Part shown: positions 36,378-46,185 of the stretch, one piece after another | Layout: every line of letters starts with the position of its first letter | Numbering within the stretch: the first letter of the stretch is position 1 | Origin: an uncultured Alcanivorax sp. | Lineage (GTDB): Bacteria > Pseudomonadota > Gammaproteobacteria > Pseudomonadales > Alcanivoracaceae | Assembly (NCBI RefSeq): GCF_947258575.1 | Contig: NZ_CAMYIV010000005.1 | Span: 124,001-188,000 of the forward strand | DNA: 64,000 bases | Direction: 5' to 3' | Translations under genes and position numbers: made by a program | The notes under the pieces: generated by a model | Told to the model about the DNA's origin: nothing | What the model saw: only the letters and a program-made list of their open reading frames with translations | Databases searched by the model: none

Positions 36378-39300
36378 ATGAGAACAAGAAATCTATGGCT
36401 GGTCACAGCCGCCGTGACCCTGGCCGCCTGTGGCGGCGATGCCGGAGACACCCCGTCCATTGCCGGTTGGCAGCAGGCCGAGGTCTATTACAGTTACCCC
36501 TATGACGGGCAGCAGAATCTGTCCCCGAAAACGCCGCTGGTACTGCGCTTTTCCCACGCCATGGAGGTGGATGCCAGTCACTTCACCCTGCTGCGCTGTG
36601 GGCAAGTGGATGATAGCTGCGCGGATACCGGCGACAATCGGGTGGCCTTGAGCGCCCCCCAGGCGCTGGACAGCGGCAAGGGGGTCAGCCTGCAGCCGCT
36701 TTCCCCATTGCAGGCGCATACCCACTATCGGCTGGTCATCGACGGCATCGAAACCAGCCAGGGTAGTCCGGTGTTCCCGGACGGCGGCCTGGATTTTGTC
36801 ACCCGTCTCAGCGAAGACGGCCCCATGTCCAGCCAGATGGCTACACCGGATCTGGCCATCAGTCAGATCATTCCCGATGGTGATGCCCTGCCGTTCATGG
36901 ATTTTTCCACCCTGCGGCTACGTTTCAACCAGATGCTCGACCCGGCCACGCTGGTGTACGGCGACACCGGCGCGGGTGCCTCCGTGGAGCTGGAGCACCA
37001 GGGTGACACCGTGCCTGCGGCGCTGCTGGTCAAGGGCAATGCGGTTACCGTGGACCCGCTGGATGACCTGACCCCGGGCCAGCAGTACACCCTGAAGTTC
37101 ACCTCGTCGGTACGCGGTGTGGATCAGGCCCAGCTGACCGGTGGCTTCGAGAAGAGTTGGGTCGCCGGTAATTCCATGCCCCGCGCTACCCTGGTACAGG
37201 ATGTTCTGAGTGCCAGTGATGACCAGGACGACCCCTGCAACGCTTCCGGTGCCCTGGTAGCCAAGCTCACCGGCGCCACCATGAACTGCGTGCCGATTCA
37301 GTCCACCCTGCTGGGTGACAAGGACGCCACCATGCAGACCGGTAATGTGTTTGCGGAGCTGGCCCACCTGCCCAACTACCCGAATGTGTCGCCACTGCGC
37401 ATTCCCCGCAACAGCCTGCTCACCGGCACCAACGTGACCGTCAAGGTGGCCGGGGAAGTGGCCGCCGGCATTGAGACCGGCGCCATCTCGGTGACCTTCC
37501 TGTCCGATGCGTCCGGTTACCTGTTGCCCAATCCCTACAGCGATGCCCATCAGGCGCCCAAACAGGTGAAGCTGTACATGGATGTGTCCATGACTGCGGA
37601 GAACCCGGAGGCCAATGGCGCTCTCAGCCAGACCCTCATGCATGTGGAGCTCAACGGCATGGCACTGGTGAAAGAGGGCCGCATGGAAATTGATGCGGTG
37701 GGTATCGTGGAGCCGAAAGTACTCGGCCAGGAAACCGCCTTTGGCTTGCTCAGCTTCCACATGAAGTCCTACGAGGACCAGGAAAATGCCCCGCAACCGG
37801 TGCCGGACATGACCGCACCGGTACGGCAATCCATGGTGCCAGCGGTGGATGCGGAGGGTATGGCGATGAATGCACGCCCCGGCGATGCGGTGATCCTGAA
37901 TTTCAGTGAGCCACTGGACACCGCCACCCTGCGAGCCGGTGATACCTTCGGCCTGCAACACAATGGCAGCCATGTGACGGTGGACTGGTACCTGGATGGC
38001 GCATCGCTGGTCATGCGTCCGGTCACGCCGCTGGCATTTGGTGAAAGCTACACCGCCATGGTCAGCGATCAGGTCACCGACCTGGCCGGTAACCCGGTTA
38101 TCCCCGTGAGCGACGCATTCAGCTTGCCGGAACGTATCGGTGGCAATGCCGCGCCCATGGTGCTTACCAGTTACCCGGGTTTCCCCTGTGCTGCTGACAA
38201 GGAGCACTGGGAAATCGAAGCCGGTAATCATGGCTTCTGTCAGGGTGTTAGCACCGATGACGACCGTAACCCGGTGCCGCATCTACCGGCGGATCGCGCT
38301 ATCCGGGTGAATTTCTCCCAGGATATCGCGGCAGAGTCCGTGGTGTTCGAAAACACCGATGCCTGCAACGTGGGCAGTTTCCGGGTGGAAAAAGTGGCGT
38401 TGGACCCGAGCACCGGTCGCCCGTTGCGCTACGACGAAGGTGGCAAGCGCAAATACAGCTGTGAAACCGGGGTAACGGGGCAACTGAAAGTGGGCACCCG
38501 CAGCCTGGTATTCACGCCGGACCAGCCCTGGGAAGCCGGCGCTTATTATCGCTATATCCTGATGAGCGTGAACCAGACCTCTGCCCAGCAGCCCGATGAT
38601 TGCAGCAGCGGCGAGGCTATCTGCTCCAGCGATGGCAAGCGTCTGCAGACAGCCATGCTGCGAGCGCCGGCGGGCGACATGGGCGGGCCGGACATGCATC
38701 TGCATTTCATTGCCAGTGCTCCGGTTGCCAGTGTCTTCCAGCCACTCAAGAATCTGCCCACTGCAGATCTCAATGGTAATGGCCGCTTTGATGTGGGCGA
38801 ACCGGGGTACCAGGGGGGCGAACCCGGTGCCAACACCACGGCGTTGATCATTGATCAGAGCAAGGGAAACAATGGCAGCGAAGGAGGGGTGACCGACCCT
38901 GCGTTGATCTGTGATCAGCCGGAGCAGTGCGGTATCCATGTGGTCGGCGGTCTCAACTCCGAGGTGATCGGCGCTACCGAGCCCTACGATGACCCCTCGA
39001 CAGCGGACGTGGAAGCCTGGCCGGCGGTAAGGGTAGGGTTGTACCCGACCCTGATCCAGGCGTCGTCTGTCACCCTGAAAGTGAAAATTCTCGGTATTGC
39101 AGAAAGTGATACACCCACGGAAACCCAGTTCATGCGCATGCGTTACAGCTGTGTCGCCTGGCCGGAGGATGCCGAGAACTTCTGCGGCAAGCAGAACCCG
39201 GATGGCAGTTTTGTCTTCGATGAGTGGGAGCGTCAGGGCCTGATTCCAGGCTGGATCGTGCAAACCCCGGACGGCCCGGAGTTCCGTGCCGATGTGAACC

Positions 39301-39554
39301 TGTATCTGGATGCCCCTTACATGCACATCCTGCTGGACGGTTCCCACAACCAGCACAGCTACCCGTTGACCATGAACCTGGCCGGGCCGGTGACGTTCCT
39401 GCCGGATGGCCGCATGGTGATCGAACAGCTCAACAGCAACGATATCGCTGTGGATGTGAATCTGTCAGTGCTGATCCTGAGCCCGAAGATCTACCTGAAA
39501 ATCCCGGCTGGCGGAGTCAAGCTCCAATACCTGGGTGAGCCCATCAAGCAGTAA
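36378..39554 (+). CDS. Large outer membrane lipoprotein with Ig-like (SbsA-type) repeats, cassette A
   Basis: The 1058-residue precursor has lipobox LAAC (Cys18) followed by Gly-Gly, predicting outer membrane sorting. Big_5/SbsA-type Ig repeats begin near residues 35 (YPYDGQQNLSPKTPLVLRFSH), 175 (MDFSTLRLRFNQMLDP), 495 (GDAVILNFSEPLDTATL) and 635 (ADRAIRVNFSQDIAAES). A central ~200-residue domain (about 285-480) opens with LTGATMNCVP and is shared with the other two paralogues. YPGFPCA and an EF-hand-like loop DLNGNGRFDVGE (797-808) follow. No GxSxG or other enzyme motif is seen. TAGGAG gives the ribosome site. It is co-transcribed with the FadL-like gene, suggesting a surface partner of that channel. 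Confidence 0.82.
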   Translation: MRTRNLWLVTAAVTLAACGGDAGDTPSIAGWQQAEVYYSYPYDGQQNLSPKTPLVLRFSHAMEVDASHFTLLRCGQVDDSCADTGDNRVALSAPQALDSGKGVSLQPLSPLQAHTHYRLVIDGIETSQGSPVFPDGGLDFVTRLSEDGPMSSQMATPDLAISQIIPDGDALPFMDFSTLRLRFNQMLDPATLVYGDTGAGASVELEHQGDTVPAALLVKGNAVTVDPLDDLTPGQQYTLKFTSSVRGVDQAQLTGGFEKSWVAGNSMPRATLVQDVLSASDDQDDPCNASGALVAKLTGATMNCVPIQSTLLGDKDATMQTGNVFAELAHLPNYPNVSPLRIPRNSLLTGTNVTVKVAGEVAAGIETGAISVTFLSDASGYLLPNPYSDAHQAPKQVKLYMDVSMTAENPEANGALSQTLMHVELNGMALVKEGRMEIDAVGIVEPKVLGQETAFGLLSFHMKSYEDQENAPQPVPDMTAPVRQSMVPAVDAEGMAMNARPGDAVILNFSEPLDTATLRAGDTFGLQHNGSHVTVDWYLDGASLVMRPVTPLAFGESYTAMVSDQVTDLAGNPVIPVSDAFSLPERIGGNAAPMVLTSYPGFPCAADKEHWEIEAGNHGFCQGVSTDDDRNPVPHLPADRAIRVNFSQDIAAESVVFENTDACNVGSFRVEKVALDPSTGRPLRYDEGGKRKYSCETGVTGQLKVGTRSLVFTPDQPWEAGAYYRYILMSVNQTSAQQPDDCSSGEAICSSDGKRLQTAMLRAPAGDMGGPDMHLHFIASAPVASVFQPLKNLPTADLNGNGRFDVGEPGYQGGEPGANTTALIIDQSKGNNGSEGGVTDPALICDQPEQCGIHVVGGLNSEVIGATEPYDDPSTADVEAWPAVRVGLYPTLIQASSVTLKVKILGIAESDTPTETQFMRMRYSCVAWPEDAENFCGKQNPDGSFVFDEWERQGLIPGWIVQTPDGPEFRADVNLYLDAPYMHILLDGSHNQHSYPLTMNLAGPVTFLPDGRMVIEQLNSNDIAVDVNLSVLILSPKIYLKIPAGGVKLQYLGEPIKQ

Positions 39555-39575
39555 TCCCGGGATGATGAAATCCTT

Positions 39576-39599
39576 GCCGGCCTTCGGGCCGGCTTTTTT
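39576..39599 (+). terminator. Rho-independent terminator of cassette A
   Basis: GCCGGCC-TTCG-GGCCGGC (39576-39593) is followed by TTTTTTA. It lies 22 bp after the lipoprotein stop, so each cassette is its own transcription unit. Confidence 0.92.
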
Positions 39600-39872
39600 A
39601 TGGTCATCTACCCTCCCGTCACATACCCGCCTTTCTGAAGGCAAACCGAAACCGCCCGGTTACATCAGTTAACAATACCGGTGCTCCCACCTACTTTTCT
39701 CAACTATTCCCAACTTTTTGCCAACGGCGCTGGCACCGTCGTTTTGTTTGACTTATTGCATATACACAGGGGGGAATAGGCGAGAGGCTGCATAGCTTCA
39801 CGTGTTGTTCTCCTGTCGCCTGGGAGCTTAACCTGAGGCGAAAACCCTAATAACAAACGCCGGAGAAGCGCT
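39600..39872 (+). promoter_or_regulatory. Leader and promoter region of cassette B
   Basis: The 273-bp gap after the terminator is AT-rich in its middle. GCATATACAC near 39757 is a possible -10, comparable to TATATA before cassette A and GTATATC before cassette C. TCGCCT (39815-39820) and AGGCGA (39836-39841) can form a leader hairpin. CCGGAG precedes the ATG at 39873. No gene is seen. Confidence 0.35.
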
Positions 39873-41228
39873 ATGACTACCAAGACCCTTACCCGCTGGG
39901 GAGCTGCTGTCATTGTCAGCACTGCCCTGTCGAGCCCTGTTTTTGCTGCCATGGGCAACACGGCCAGCACCTATGGCCTGCTTCCCGCTGATGTGGGGAC
40001 AGCCATGGGCCTTTCCATGTTCAACCCCCAGGCATCGGCGCTTTACTACAATCCGGCCTACTTGACCCGGGATCCCCGCGGTGAGCTGACCGTGGGCCTG
40101 TTGCACGGCGATCAGGAACTACGTGCCGTCAGCCAGGGCAACCCCAACGGTGGCGCGCCGTCAGTGATTCGTGATGGTGACGTACTGAATGACACCATGT
40201 CTCAGCAGCAGGTCATTGCGCTGAAAACCGATCTCACCGACATGACCAAGTTTGAACACCCGATCTACTTCGCGATCATTGCCGGCGTGGAAAAATTTGG
40301 TGAGGAAATGCTGGCGTTTGATTCCAGCACCAGCCGGGAAGGCCAGTTTTTCAACTACGGCCGACAGCCATTGTTCCTCAATCTCGGTGGCGGCCTCGAA
40401 CTGGCCAACGGTATTACCACCGGTGCCTCCGCGCACATTTCCCTGCGTTCTGAGGCTACCCTGATCGCCAGCGCCAACCTGGCCGGTGAAACCCAGCGCG
40501 AAGAGCTGACCGTGTCTGCCAAGCCGGTGATTCGTCCGGTGCTGTCCATGAATCTGGAATGGGACAAGGTGTTCTGCGGCAAGGAAGACTGCGGCATCTG
40601 GACCGGTCTGGAGACCGCTTTTGCTTTCCGCGGGCACACCGAGGCCCGCACCGCGGTGGAATCCAATCTGACCATTCCCGGTACCGTTATTGATCCGGGT
40701 ATTACCGTGTTGATCGATACCATCGATTCCTATCAGCCGGATATCTTCAGTGCCGGCCTGCTGTATCACTTCACCGACAACTTCCGCGCTGCCGTTACCG
40801 TCGAACAGCAGAACTGGAGTGACCTGGAAGATGAACTGGCCCGCGACACGGTCAAGGACCAGGCCTTCGCCGAGTTCAAGGATATCGTGGTACCGCGTAT
40901 TGGTGCAGAGTGGACGGTGAACGATCACCTGATTCTGTCCGGCGGTGTGGCGTATCAGGAAAGTCCGCTGGAAAGCATCCAGACCCCGGACGTGAACTAC
41001 CTGGACAGTGACAAATTGATTGTCGGCGTGGGCTCATCCCTGATCATCCAGAACCCGCCCATCCTCGCTTATCCGCTGCGCCTTGATTTCGGTTACCAGT
41101 TCCAGAAACTGGAAGAGCGGGATTTCGAGCTGACCACCACCCGTCCCGGTGTGGCGAACCCCTATGAAGTGGTAACCGCTGATGGCGATGTCCATGTGTT
41201 TTCCGGCGCTATCACGGTGAAGTTCTAA
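39873..41228 (+). CDS. FadL/OmpP1-family outer membrane barrel, cassette B
   Basis: The 451-residue precursor is cleaved near SPVFA/AMGN and ends in Phe (AITVKF). It follows the cassette A barrel throughout: STYGLLPADVGTAMGLSMFN, YYNPAYLTRDPRGELTVGLLHGDQELR, the loop Cys pair CGKEDC, WSDLEDELARDTVKDQ, FKDIVVPRIGAEW, GGVAYQESPLES and NYLDSDKLIVG. It is the most divergent of the three, lacking the DD/E-rich segment after VKDQ. GGAG precedes the start. Its lipoprotein gene begins 12 bp after the stop. The substrate is unknown; the FadL family suggests hydrophobic molecules. Confidence 0.85.
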   Translation: MTTKTLTRWGAAVIVSTALSSPVFAAMGNTASTYGLLPADVGTAMGLSMFNPQASALYYNPAYLTRDPRGELTVGLLHGDQELRAVSQGNPNGGAPSVIRDGDVLNDTMSQQQVIALKTDLTDMTKFEHPIYFAIIAGVEKFGEEMLAFDSSTSREGQFFNYGRQPLFLNLGGGLELANGITTGASAHISLRSEATLIASANLAGETQREELTVSAKPVIRPVLSMNLEWDKVFCGKEDCGIWTGLETAFAFRGHTEARTAVESNLTIPGTVIDPGITVLIDTIDSYQPDIFSAGLLYHFTDNFRAAVTVEQQNWSDLEDELARDTVKDQAFAEFKDIVVPRIGAEWTVNDHLILSGGVAYQESPLESIQTPDVNYLDSDKLIVGVGSSLIIQNPPILAYPLRLDFGYQFQKLEERDFELTTTRPGVANPYEVVTADGDVHVFSGAITVKF

Positions 41229-41240
41229 CGGAGGTGTTCC

Positions 41241-44200
41241 ATGAAAAAGAATAATATCGCCCTGACAGCACTGACCGCCCTTGCGGTGGCAGGCTGTGGC
41301 GGGGACAAGGACAGGGTGAGTTTCGATACACCCACCTTCAATGCACGCAACCTGCACTACACCTACCCGCTGGATAACCAGACCCAGTTGGCGCCGCGTG
41401 CCATTGTGGCATTACAGTTCAGCCATACCGTATCGGCCACGGCAGATAATTTCGTGTTCCAGGATGCGGATGGCGCGGATGTGGCCTTCACCCTGGAATC
41501 CGTGGCAGATGGCCGGGGTGTGGTGCTGACCCCTGTGGATGCACTGTCTCCGGCAACGGATTACAAGGTGGTCATGAATGGCGTCACCGTGCTCGGTGAA
41601 ACCACCACTTTCAAGGACGGCGAGCTCAATTTCACCACCCGCGCCGCTCTGGAAGGACCGCTGGATACCCAGCAGACCGCCGCCAGCTTTGAAGTGGAGT
41701 CCATCTTCCCGGATGACGACCAGTTCGAAAGCATGGATTTCTCCAGTTTCCGGCTGCGCACCACCAAGCCCATTGATGCGTCCACGGCGGTTTATGGTGA
41801 CACCGTCAGCCTGATGAGCAACGGCGAACTGGTGCCGGCACAACTGCTGGTTGGCCGTACCGCGATTACCGTGGACCCGCTGGAAGACATGACCCCCGGC
41901 CAGACCTATGAGCTGGGTGTCAACGGCGTGCTCAGCCAGTCCGGCGAAACCATTGCCGGCTTTACGCATTCCACCGTGCCCCAGGACACCACCTCTCCCA
42001 CCACCGGTGAGCGGGCGGTACTGGTGACCAATGCACCGCCGGCGGATGATTCCCTGGGCTGTCTGGATGAAGGGGTGATCACCTCCGAACTGACCGGTCA
42101 GCCGATCAACTGCGTGCCGGTGATTGGTACCCTGCTGCAGGACAAGACCGTATCCAAGCAGTCCGGTGACGTGTATGCGGAGCTGGCGTTTACCCCCAAC
42201 TTCCCGGATGTCACCCCGCTGCGGGTCAAGAAGGGCGGCATTCTTACCGGTGATGCGCTGGAAGTCTTTATTGGCGGTGAAGTGCCGGTGGGCTTTGATT
42301 CCGGGGAAGTGACGGTACAGATCATTTCCGATGCTACCGGTTATCTGTTCCCCAACCCCAATGCCGAAAGCGACGATGCGCCCAAGCAGCTGCGGTTGAT
42401 GATGGATGTGGCTACCTCCACCTCCGACGCCCGCGCCAATGGGGCGTTTACCCAGAACCTGATGCATCTGGAGCTGGTGGGCACTGGCCTGATTGAAGAT
42501 GGCCAGCTCAATACCGATGCCATCACCGTGGTGGAGCCGCGCGTGTTGGGCGTGGAAAACAGCTACGGGGTGCTCAGCTTCCGTATGGAGTCCTACCTGG
42601 ATCAGGAAAATGCGCCGATCCAGCCGATCGATTCCGTGAATCCCATCGTTCCCGTTCTGAATGGGGATAACGGCCCGGAATTGTCCTGGCAGCCAGGTAA
42701 TGTGGCAGACCGCATGGAACCGGGTGAGCCCATTGTTATTCACTTCAGCGAAGCGCTGGAGCCGCAAAGCATCAACGCGGGCACTTCGCTGATGCTCAGC
42801 AAAGGTGGCGTTGCCGAGCCCTTCAGTTGGGAACTCAGCGGTAATGCGCTGGTGATTACCCCGGATAGCCCGGTGGAATACGGCGTGGAATATGTGGTGA
42901 CCACCACACCGGAAATCACCGACCTGGCCGGTAACCCGCTACAGATGCTCGACTCTCTGGAAGGCGACAACTCCCTGGACTTCACCCTGCCGGAATACGT
43001 GGTGGATGACGGTGGCGACGATGTTCGCCGTGGGCCGTTCGCGTCCACCGTTTACCCGGGCTTCCCTTGCGCCAGCAGCACTGCCAGCCAGGGCGAAATT
43101 GACGCCGGCACTCAAGGCGTGTGTGTGTCTTCCAGTCCGGAAGCGGATCAGGTTGTGATTGACCAGCTGCCCATCGTTGGGTTGCCGGCCAACCGCCCGG
43201 TCAAGGTGCGTTTCTCCCAGAACATGGACCCGAGCACCCTGGTGCTTGGCGATACCGTGTTGGTACAAGCGGACGACAACGGCACCTGGGTTGATGTGGA
43301 GGGTGAGCTCACAGTAGAAACCCGTGGCTTCACCTTTACACCCAATCAGCCCTGGGATGACACCGGTGACACCCTGTACCGTTATGTGATGGCCGGAAAT
43401 GGTGGCGGTACCGGTTGTGCCGGCATCTGCTCCGCCGACGGGCTTCCCCTGCAAACGGCTCCGTTGCTCGGTGGCGGTTTGAAAGACGGTGGCCCTGACA
43501 TGGAGATTCTGTTCCGGGGTGAAACCGCTGTAGATACCATCTTCCAGGAGCTGGGTAACCTGCCCAGTGCTGATGTGAACAACAACTTCCAGATCGACAG
43601 CAACGAACCGGTGTTGACCGGGGATACCATTGATCCGGCCAATACACCGGCCAATGCCACCATGATTGTGCCTCGCGGTACCGGTGGGGAAGGGTTGGTG
43701 GCTTACGCCAATACCGGTTGCGGTTTTGACAACGTAGCCAGTGGTGAGCCCACCCAGTGTGACGGTGACAAGATCATTTACATCACCGGGTTGCTGAATA
43801 CGGAAATTCTGGATTTCGATGCCGAAAACCAGGGTGTCCCCGTGGTGATCTATCCTACTGCCGTGGCCTTGACCAACCTGGATGCGACGGCGGTTATTGG
43901 TCTGCGACTGACCTCGGATGATGAAACCGGTGGATTGCTCGGTATTATCCCGGTGGTCGGTGACCTGCTTCAGGGTGTTGTGGATGGGCTGCTGGGTGCC
44001 ACTGGCATCGATAACCTCATTGAGGCGGTCGGGCTGGACAACATCGGCCTGGCACCTGTGCCCACCGCCACCGGCCCCAACATCTTGCGGGTGCGCTACG
44101 AGCCGGAAGATCCCAATGATCCGAACAGCCCGCGCACCGTGCCGCCGGTAGGCCTTATCGTGGATACCCCGGATGGCCTGGTGTTCCGTATCCAGTTCGA

Positions 44201-44459
44201 CCTGCTGTTCGATGCCCCGGCACTGAGCCTGCCGCTGGGTCTGGAGCACAATGTGAAGAGCCTGCCCATCGACAATGTACAACTGGAAGGGCCGCTGGAC
44301 TTCCTGCCCGATGGGCGCCTGTTCATCGGTCTGCAAAACCAGGAAGCCCTGGATGTGGACCTGGAGATCACCCTGGCCGGTTTCGATGGTGGCAAGGTGT
44401 TGCTGCAGATTCCGCTGGGCGGCATCAACCTCAGCTACCAGAGCGCATCCATTCAGTGA
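41241..44459 (+). CDS. Large outer membrane lipoprotein with Ig-like (SbsA-type) repeats, cassette B
   Basis: The 1072-residue precursor has lipobox VAGC (Cys19) followed by Gly-Gly. Its order matches cassette A: Ig-like repeats near residues 35 (YPLDNQTQLAPRAIVALQFSH), 170 (MDFSSFRLRTTKPID), 490 (GEPIVIHFSEALEPQS) and 650 (NRPVKVRFSQNMDPST), the central domain from LTGQPINCVP, the YPGFPCA signature and the EF-hand-like loop DVNNNFQIDSNE (778-789). A unique hydrophobic insert (about 893-945, GGLLGIIPVVGDLLQGVV) resembles an amphipathic or membrane-active helix. GGAGGT precedes the start. No catalytic motif is recognised. Confidence 0.82.
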   Translation: MKKNNIALTALTALAVAGCGGDKDRVSFDTPTFNARNLHYTYPLDNQTQLAPRAIVALQFSHTVSATADNFVFQDADGADVAFTLESVADGRGVVLTPVDALSPATDYKVVMNGVTVLGETTTFKDGELNFTTRAALEGPLDTQQTAASFEVESIFPDDDQFESMDFSSFRLRTTKPIDASTAVYGDTVSLMSNGELVPAQLLVGRTAITVDPLEDMTPGQTYELGVNGVLSQSGETIAGFTHSTVPQDTTSPTTGERAVLVTNAPPADDSLGCLDEGVITSELTGQPINCVPVIGTLLQDKTVSKQSGDVYAELAFTPNFPDVTPLRVKKGGILTGDALEVFIGGEVPVGFDSGEVTVQIISDATGYLFPNPNAESDDAPKQLRLMMDVATSTSDARANGAFTQNLMHLELVGTGLIEDGQLNTDAITVVEPRVLGVENSYGVLSFRMESYLDQENAPIQPIDSVNPIVPVLNGDNGPELSWQPGNVADRMEPGEPIVIHFSEALEPQSINAGTSLMLSKGGVAEPFSWELSGNALVITPDSPVEYGVEYVVTTTPEITDLAGNPLQMLDSLEGDNSLDFTLPEYVVDDGGDDVRRGPFASTVYPGFPCASSTASQGEIDAGTQGVCVSSSPEADQVVIDQLPIVGLPANRPVKVRFSQNMDPSTLVLGDTVLVQADDNGTWVDVEGELTVETRGFTFTPNQPWDDTGDTLYRYVMAGNGGGTGCAGICSADGLPLQTAPLLGGGLKDGGPDMEILFRGETAVDTIFQELGNLPSADVNNNFQIDSNEPVLTGDTIDPANTPANATMIVPRGTGGEGLVAYANTGCGFDNVASGEPTQCDGDKIIYITGLLNTEILDFDAENQGVPVVIYPTAVALTNLDATAVIGLRLTSDDETGGLLGIIPVVGDLLQGVVDGLLGATGIDNLIEAVGLDNIGLAPVPTATGPNILRVRYEPEDPNDPNSPRTVPPVGLIVDTPDGLVFRIQFDLLFDAPALSLPLGLEHNVKSLPIDNVQLEGPLDFLPDGRLFIGLQNQEALDVDLEITLAGFDGGKVLLQIPLGGINLSYQSASIQ

Positions 44460-44486
44460 TTTCTCTCCAGTAGTTCCTTGAAATAT

Positions 44487-44512
44487 GCCCCGGCTTGTCC
44501 GGGGCTTTTTTT
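44487..44512 (+). terminator. Rho-independent terminator of cassette B
   Basis: GCCCCGG (44487-44493) pairs with CCGGGGC (44499-44505) around CTTGT and is followed by TTTTTTT. It lies 27 bp after the lipoprotein stop. Confidence 0.92.
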
Positions 44513-44812
44513 GTTTTCCCTGAAGCAGATATCCTCGACCCGTTGGCGCCTTGCTGGCAAGGCGAAGCCCGGACGACCCCGATATCCTGATCTGTGCCCT
44601 GGCCGCTGCCGACTTTTTGGCACATTCGTGCCGGACGTGGCGCCCCTTTCTCCTGCCAAGTGCATCACTGTTTTCAACAATTTTACGTATATCTGTCGCG
44701 GATTACGCCGATTACCGCTTTCTTCCTATGTGAATGCCTGTGTACTCCTGACTAGGGTGTCATCCCCCTGTCGCCACCCCCGCGACACAGAAAAAGAAAT
44801 CAGGAGTGCACA
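44513..44812 (+). promoter_or_regulatory. Leader and promoter region of cassette C
   Basis: The 300-bp gap contains TTACGTATATCTG near 44683 (possible -10), and TGTCGC (44769-44774) with GCGACA (44782-44787) forming a hairpin 25 bp before the start. CAGGAG is the ribosome site. CCTGTCGCC appears here and in the cassette B leader (39811-39820), hinting at a shared leader element. No gene is supported. Confidence 0.35.
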
Positions 44813-46171
44813 ATGTCTGTTTCATTCAAGGGACGCGCTGCCGTCGTTGCCGGCGGTTTGCTGATGCAGTCTGTTGCCATGGGCAGCATGGGTAACATCG
44901 GTACCACCTACGGCGTGTTGCCTTTCGATCTGGCCACCGCCCAAGCCCTGAGCCTGTTCAACAGCCAGACCTCAGCCACCTATTACAACCCGGCCTATCT
45001 GGCCAAGGATTCGCGCGGCGAACTCACCGCCGGTTTCATGCACGCGGACCATGAGCTGCGCGCTAACAGCCTGGGCGGCGCGGATGCGCCGGTACGGAAC
45101 GGTGATGTGATTCAGGACTCTCCCTCCCAGCATGTGCTGATCGGCATGAAGACCGATCTCACCTCGCTGACCCAATACGATCATCCGCTCTATCTGGGCC
45201 TGATGCTGGGCGTGGAAAAATACGGTGAGGAAATGCTCGCCTTCGAATCCCAGACCTCCCAGCAAGGGCAGTACTTCGAGTATGGCCGTCAGCCCCTGTT
45301 TCTGAATCTGGGCGGTGCCACCCAGCTGTGGCGGGGGATCGACGTGGGTGCCACCGCCCGGATTACCCTGCATGCCGAAGCCGACCTGGCCGCCACCACG
45401 GACCTGGCCGGTAACACCCGCTATGAAAAACTGGAAGTGTCCGCCAAGCCCGCCATCCGGCCGATCTTCGGCATCAACATGGATTGGGGCGAGACCTTCT
45501 GCGCCGAAGGCGACGACTGCTGGTTCAATGGTCTGGAAACCGCGCTGGCCTATCGCGGCTATTCCAATACCAAGACGGAAGTGAACGCCAATGCGGTGAT
45601 CCCCGGGGTAATTTCCAGCCCGGGCCTGATGCTGGCCATCAACACCCTGGATTCCTACCAGCCCAACATCCTCAGCGGTGGCCTGCATTACCAGTCCGGT
45701 CGCTGGCGCACCGGGGTGAGCGTAGAATGGCAGGAGTGGTCGGCGCTGGAAGAGGAATTCGAGCGCGACACCATCAAGGACCAGACCGTCAATGGCGATG
45801 TGGGTCAGCTGCGTTTCAAGGATGTGGTGATCCCGCGGCTGGGCGCCCAGTACCGCCTCAACGACACCTTTACCTTCAATGGTGGCCTGGCCTTCAGCGA
45901 ATCACCGCTGGATTCCGACGCCTCCGTGGACGTTAACTATCTGGATAGCGACAAGTGGATCGTTGGCCTGGGTGTGGCCGCTGAGTTCAAGGAACCGTGG
46001 TTGCTGGCCTACCCGGTGCGTCTGGACTTCGGTTACCAGTACCAGAAGCTGGAAGCCCGGGAGTTCGATATCTATGACACCCAGTCCGCCGCTTACCCGC
46101 AGCCCAGCGAACGGGTGGAAGCGGAAGGTGACGTCCACGTCTTCAGCGGTTCCCTGACCCTGAAATTCTGA
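44813..46171 (+). CDS. FadL/OmpP1-family outer membrane barrel, cassette C
   Basis: The 452-residue precursor has a signal peptide (cleavage near SVAMG/SMGN) and C-terminal Phe (SLTLKF). It is very close to the cassette A barrel: SMGNIGTTYGVLPFDLATAQALSLFN, NPAYLAKDSRGELTAGFMHADHELR, loop Cys pair CAEGDDC, WSALEEEFERDTIKDQ, FKDVVIPRLGAQYRLND, GGLAFSESPLDSD and NYLDSDKWIVGLG. The A/C similarity suggests the more recent duplication involved these two. AGGAG precedes the ATG. The lipoprotein gene starts 14 bp downstream. Confidence 0.85.
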   Translation: MSVSFKGRAAVVAGGLLMQSVAMGSMGNIGTTYGVLPFDLATAQALSLFNSQTSATYYNPAYLAKDSRGELTAGFMHADHELRANSLGGADAPVRNGDVIQDSPSQHVLIGMKTDLTSLTQYDHPLYLGLMLGVEKYGEEMLAFESQTSQQGQYFEYGRQPLFLNLGGATQLWRGIDVGATARITLHAEADLAATTDLAGNTRYEKLEVSAKPAIRPIFGINMDWGETFCAEGDDCWFNGLETALAYRGYSNTKTEVNANAVIPGVISSPGLMLAINTLDSYQPNILSGGLHYQSGRWRTGVSVEWQEWSALEEEFERDTIKDQTVNGDVGQLRFKDVVIPRLGAQYRLNDTFTFNGGLAFSESPLDSDASVDVNYLDSDKWIVGLGVAAEFKEPWLLAYPVRLDFGYQYQKLEAREFDIYDTQSAAYPQPSERVEAEGDVHVFSGSLTLKF

Positions 46172-46185
46172 TTGCGGAGGCAAGC

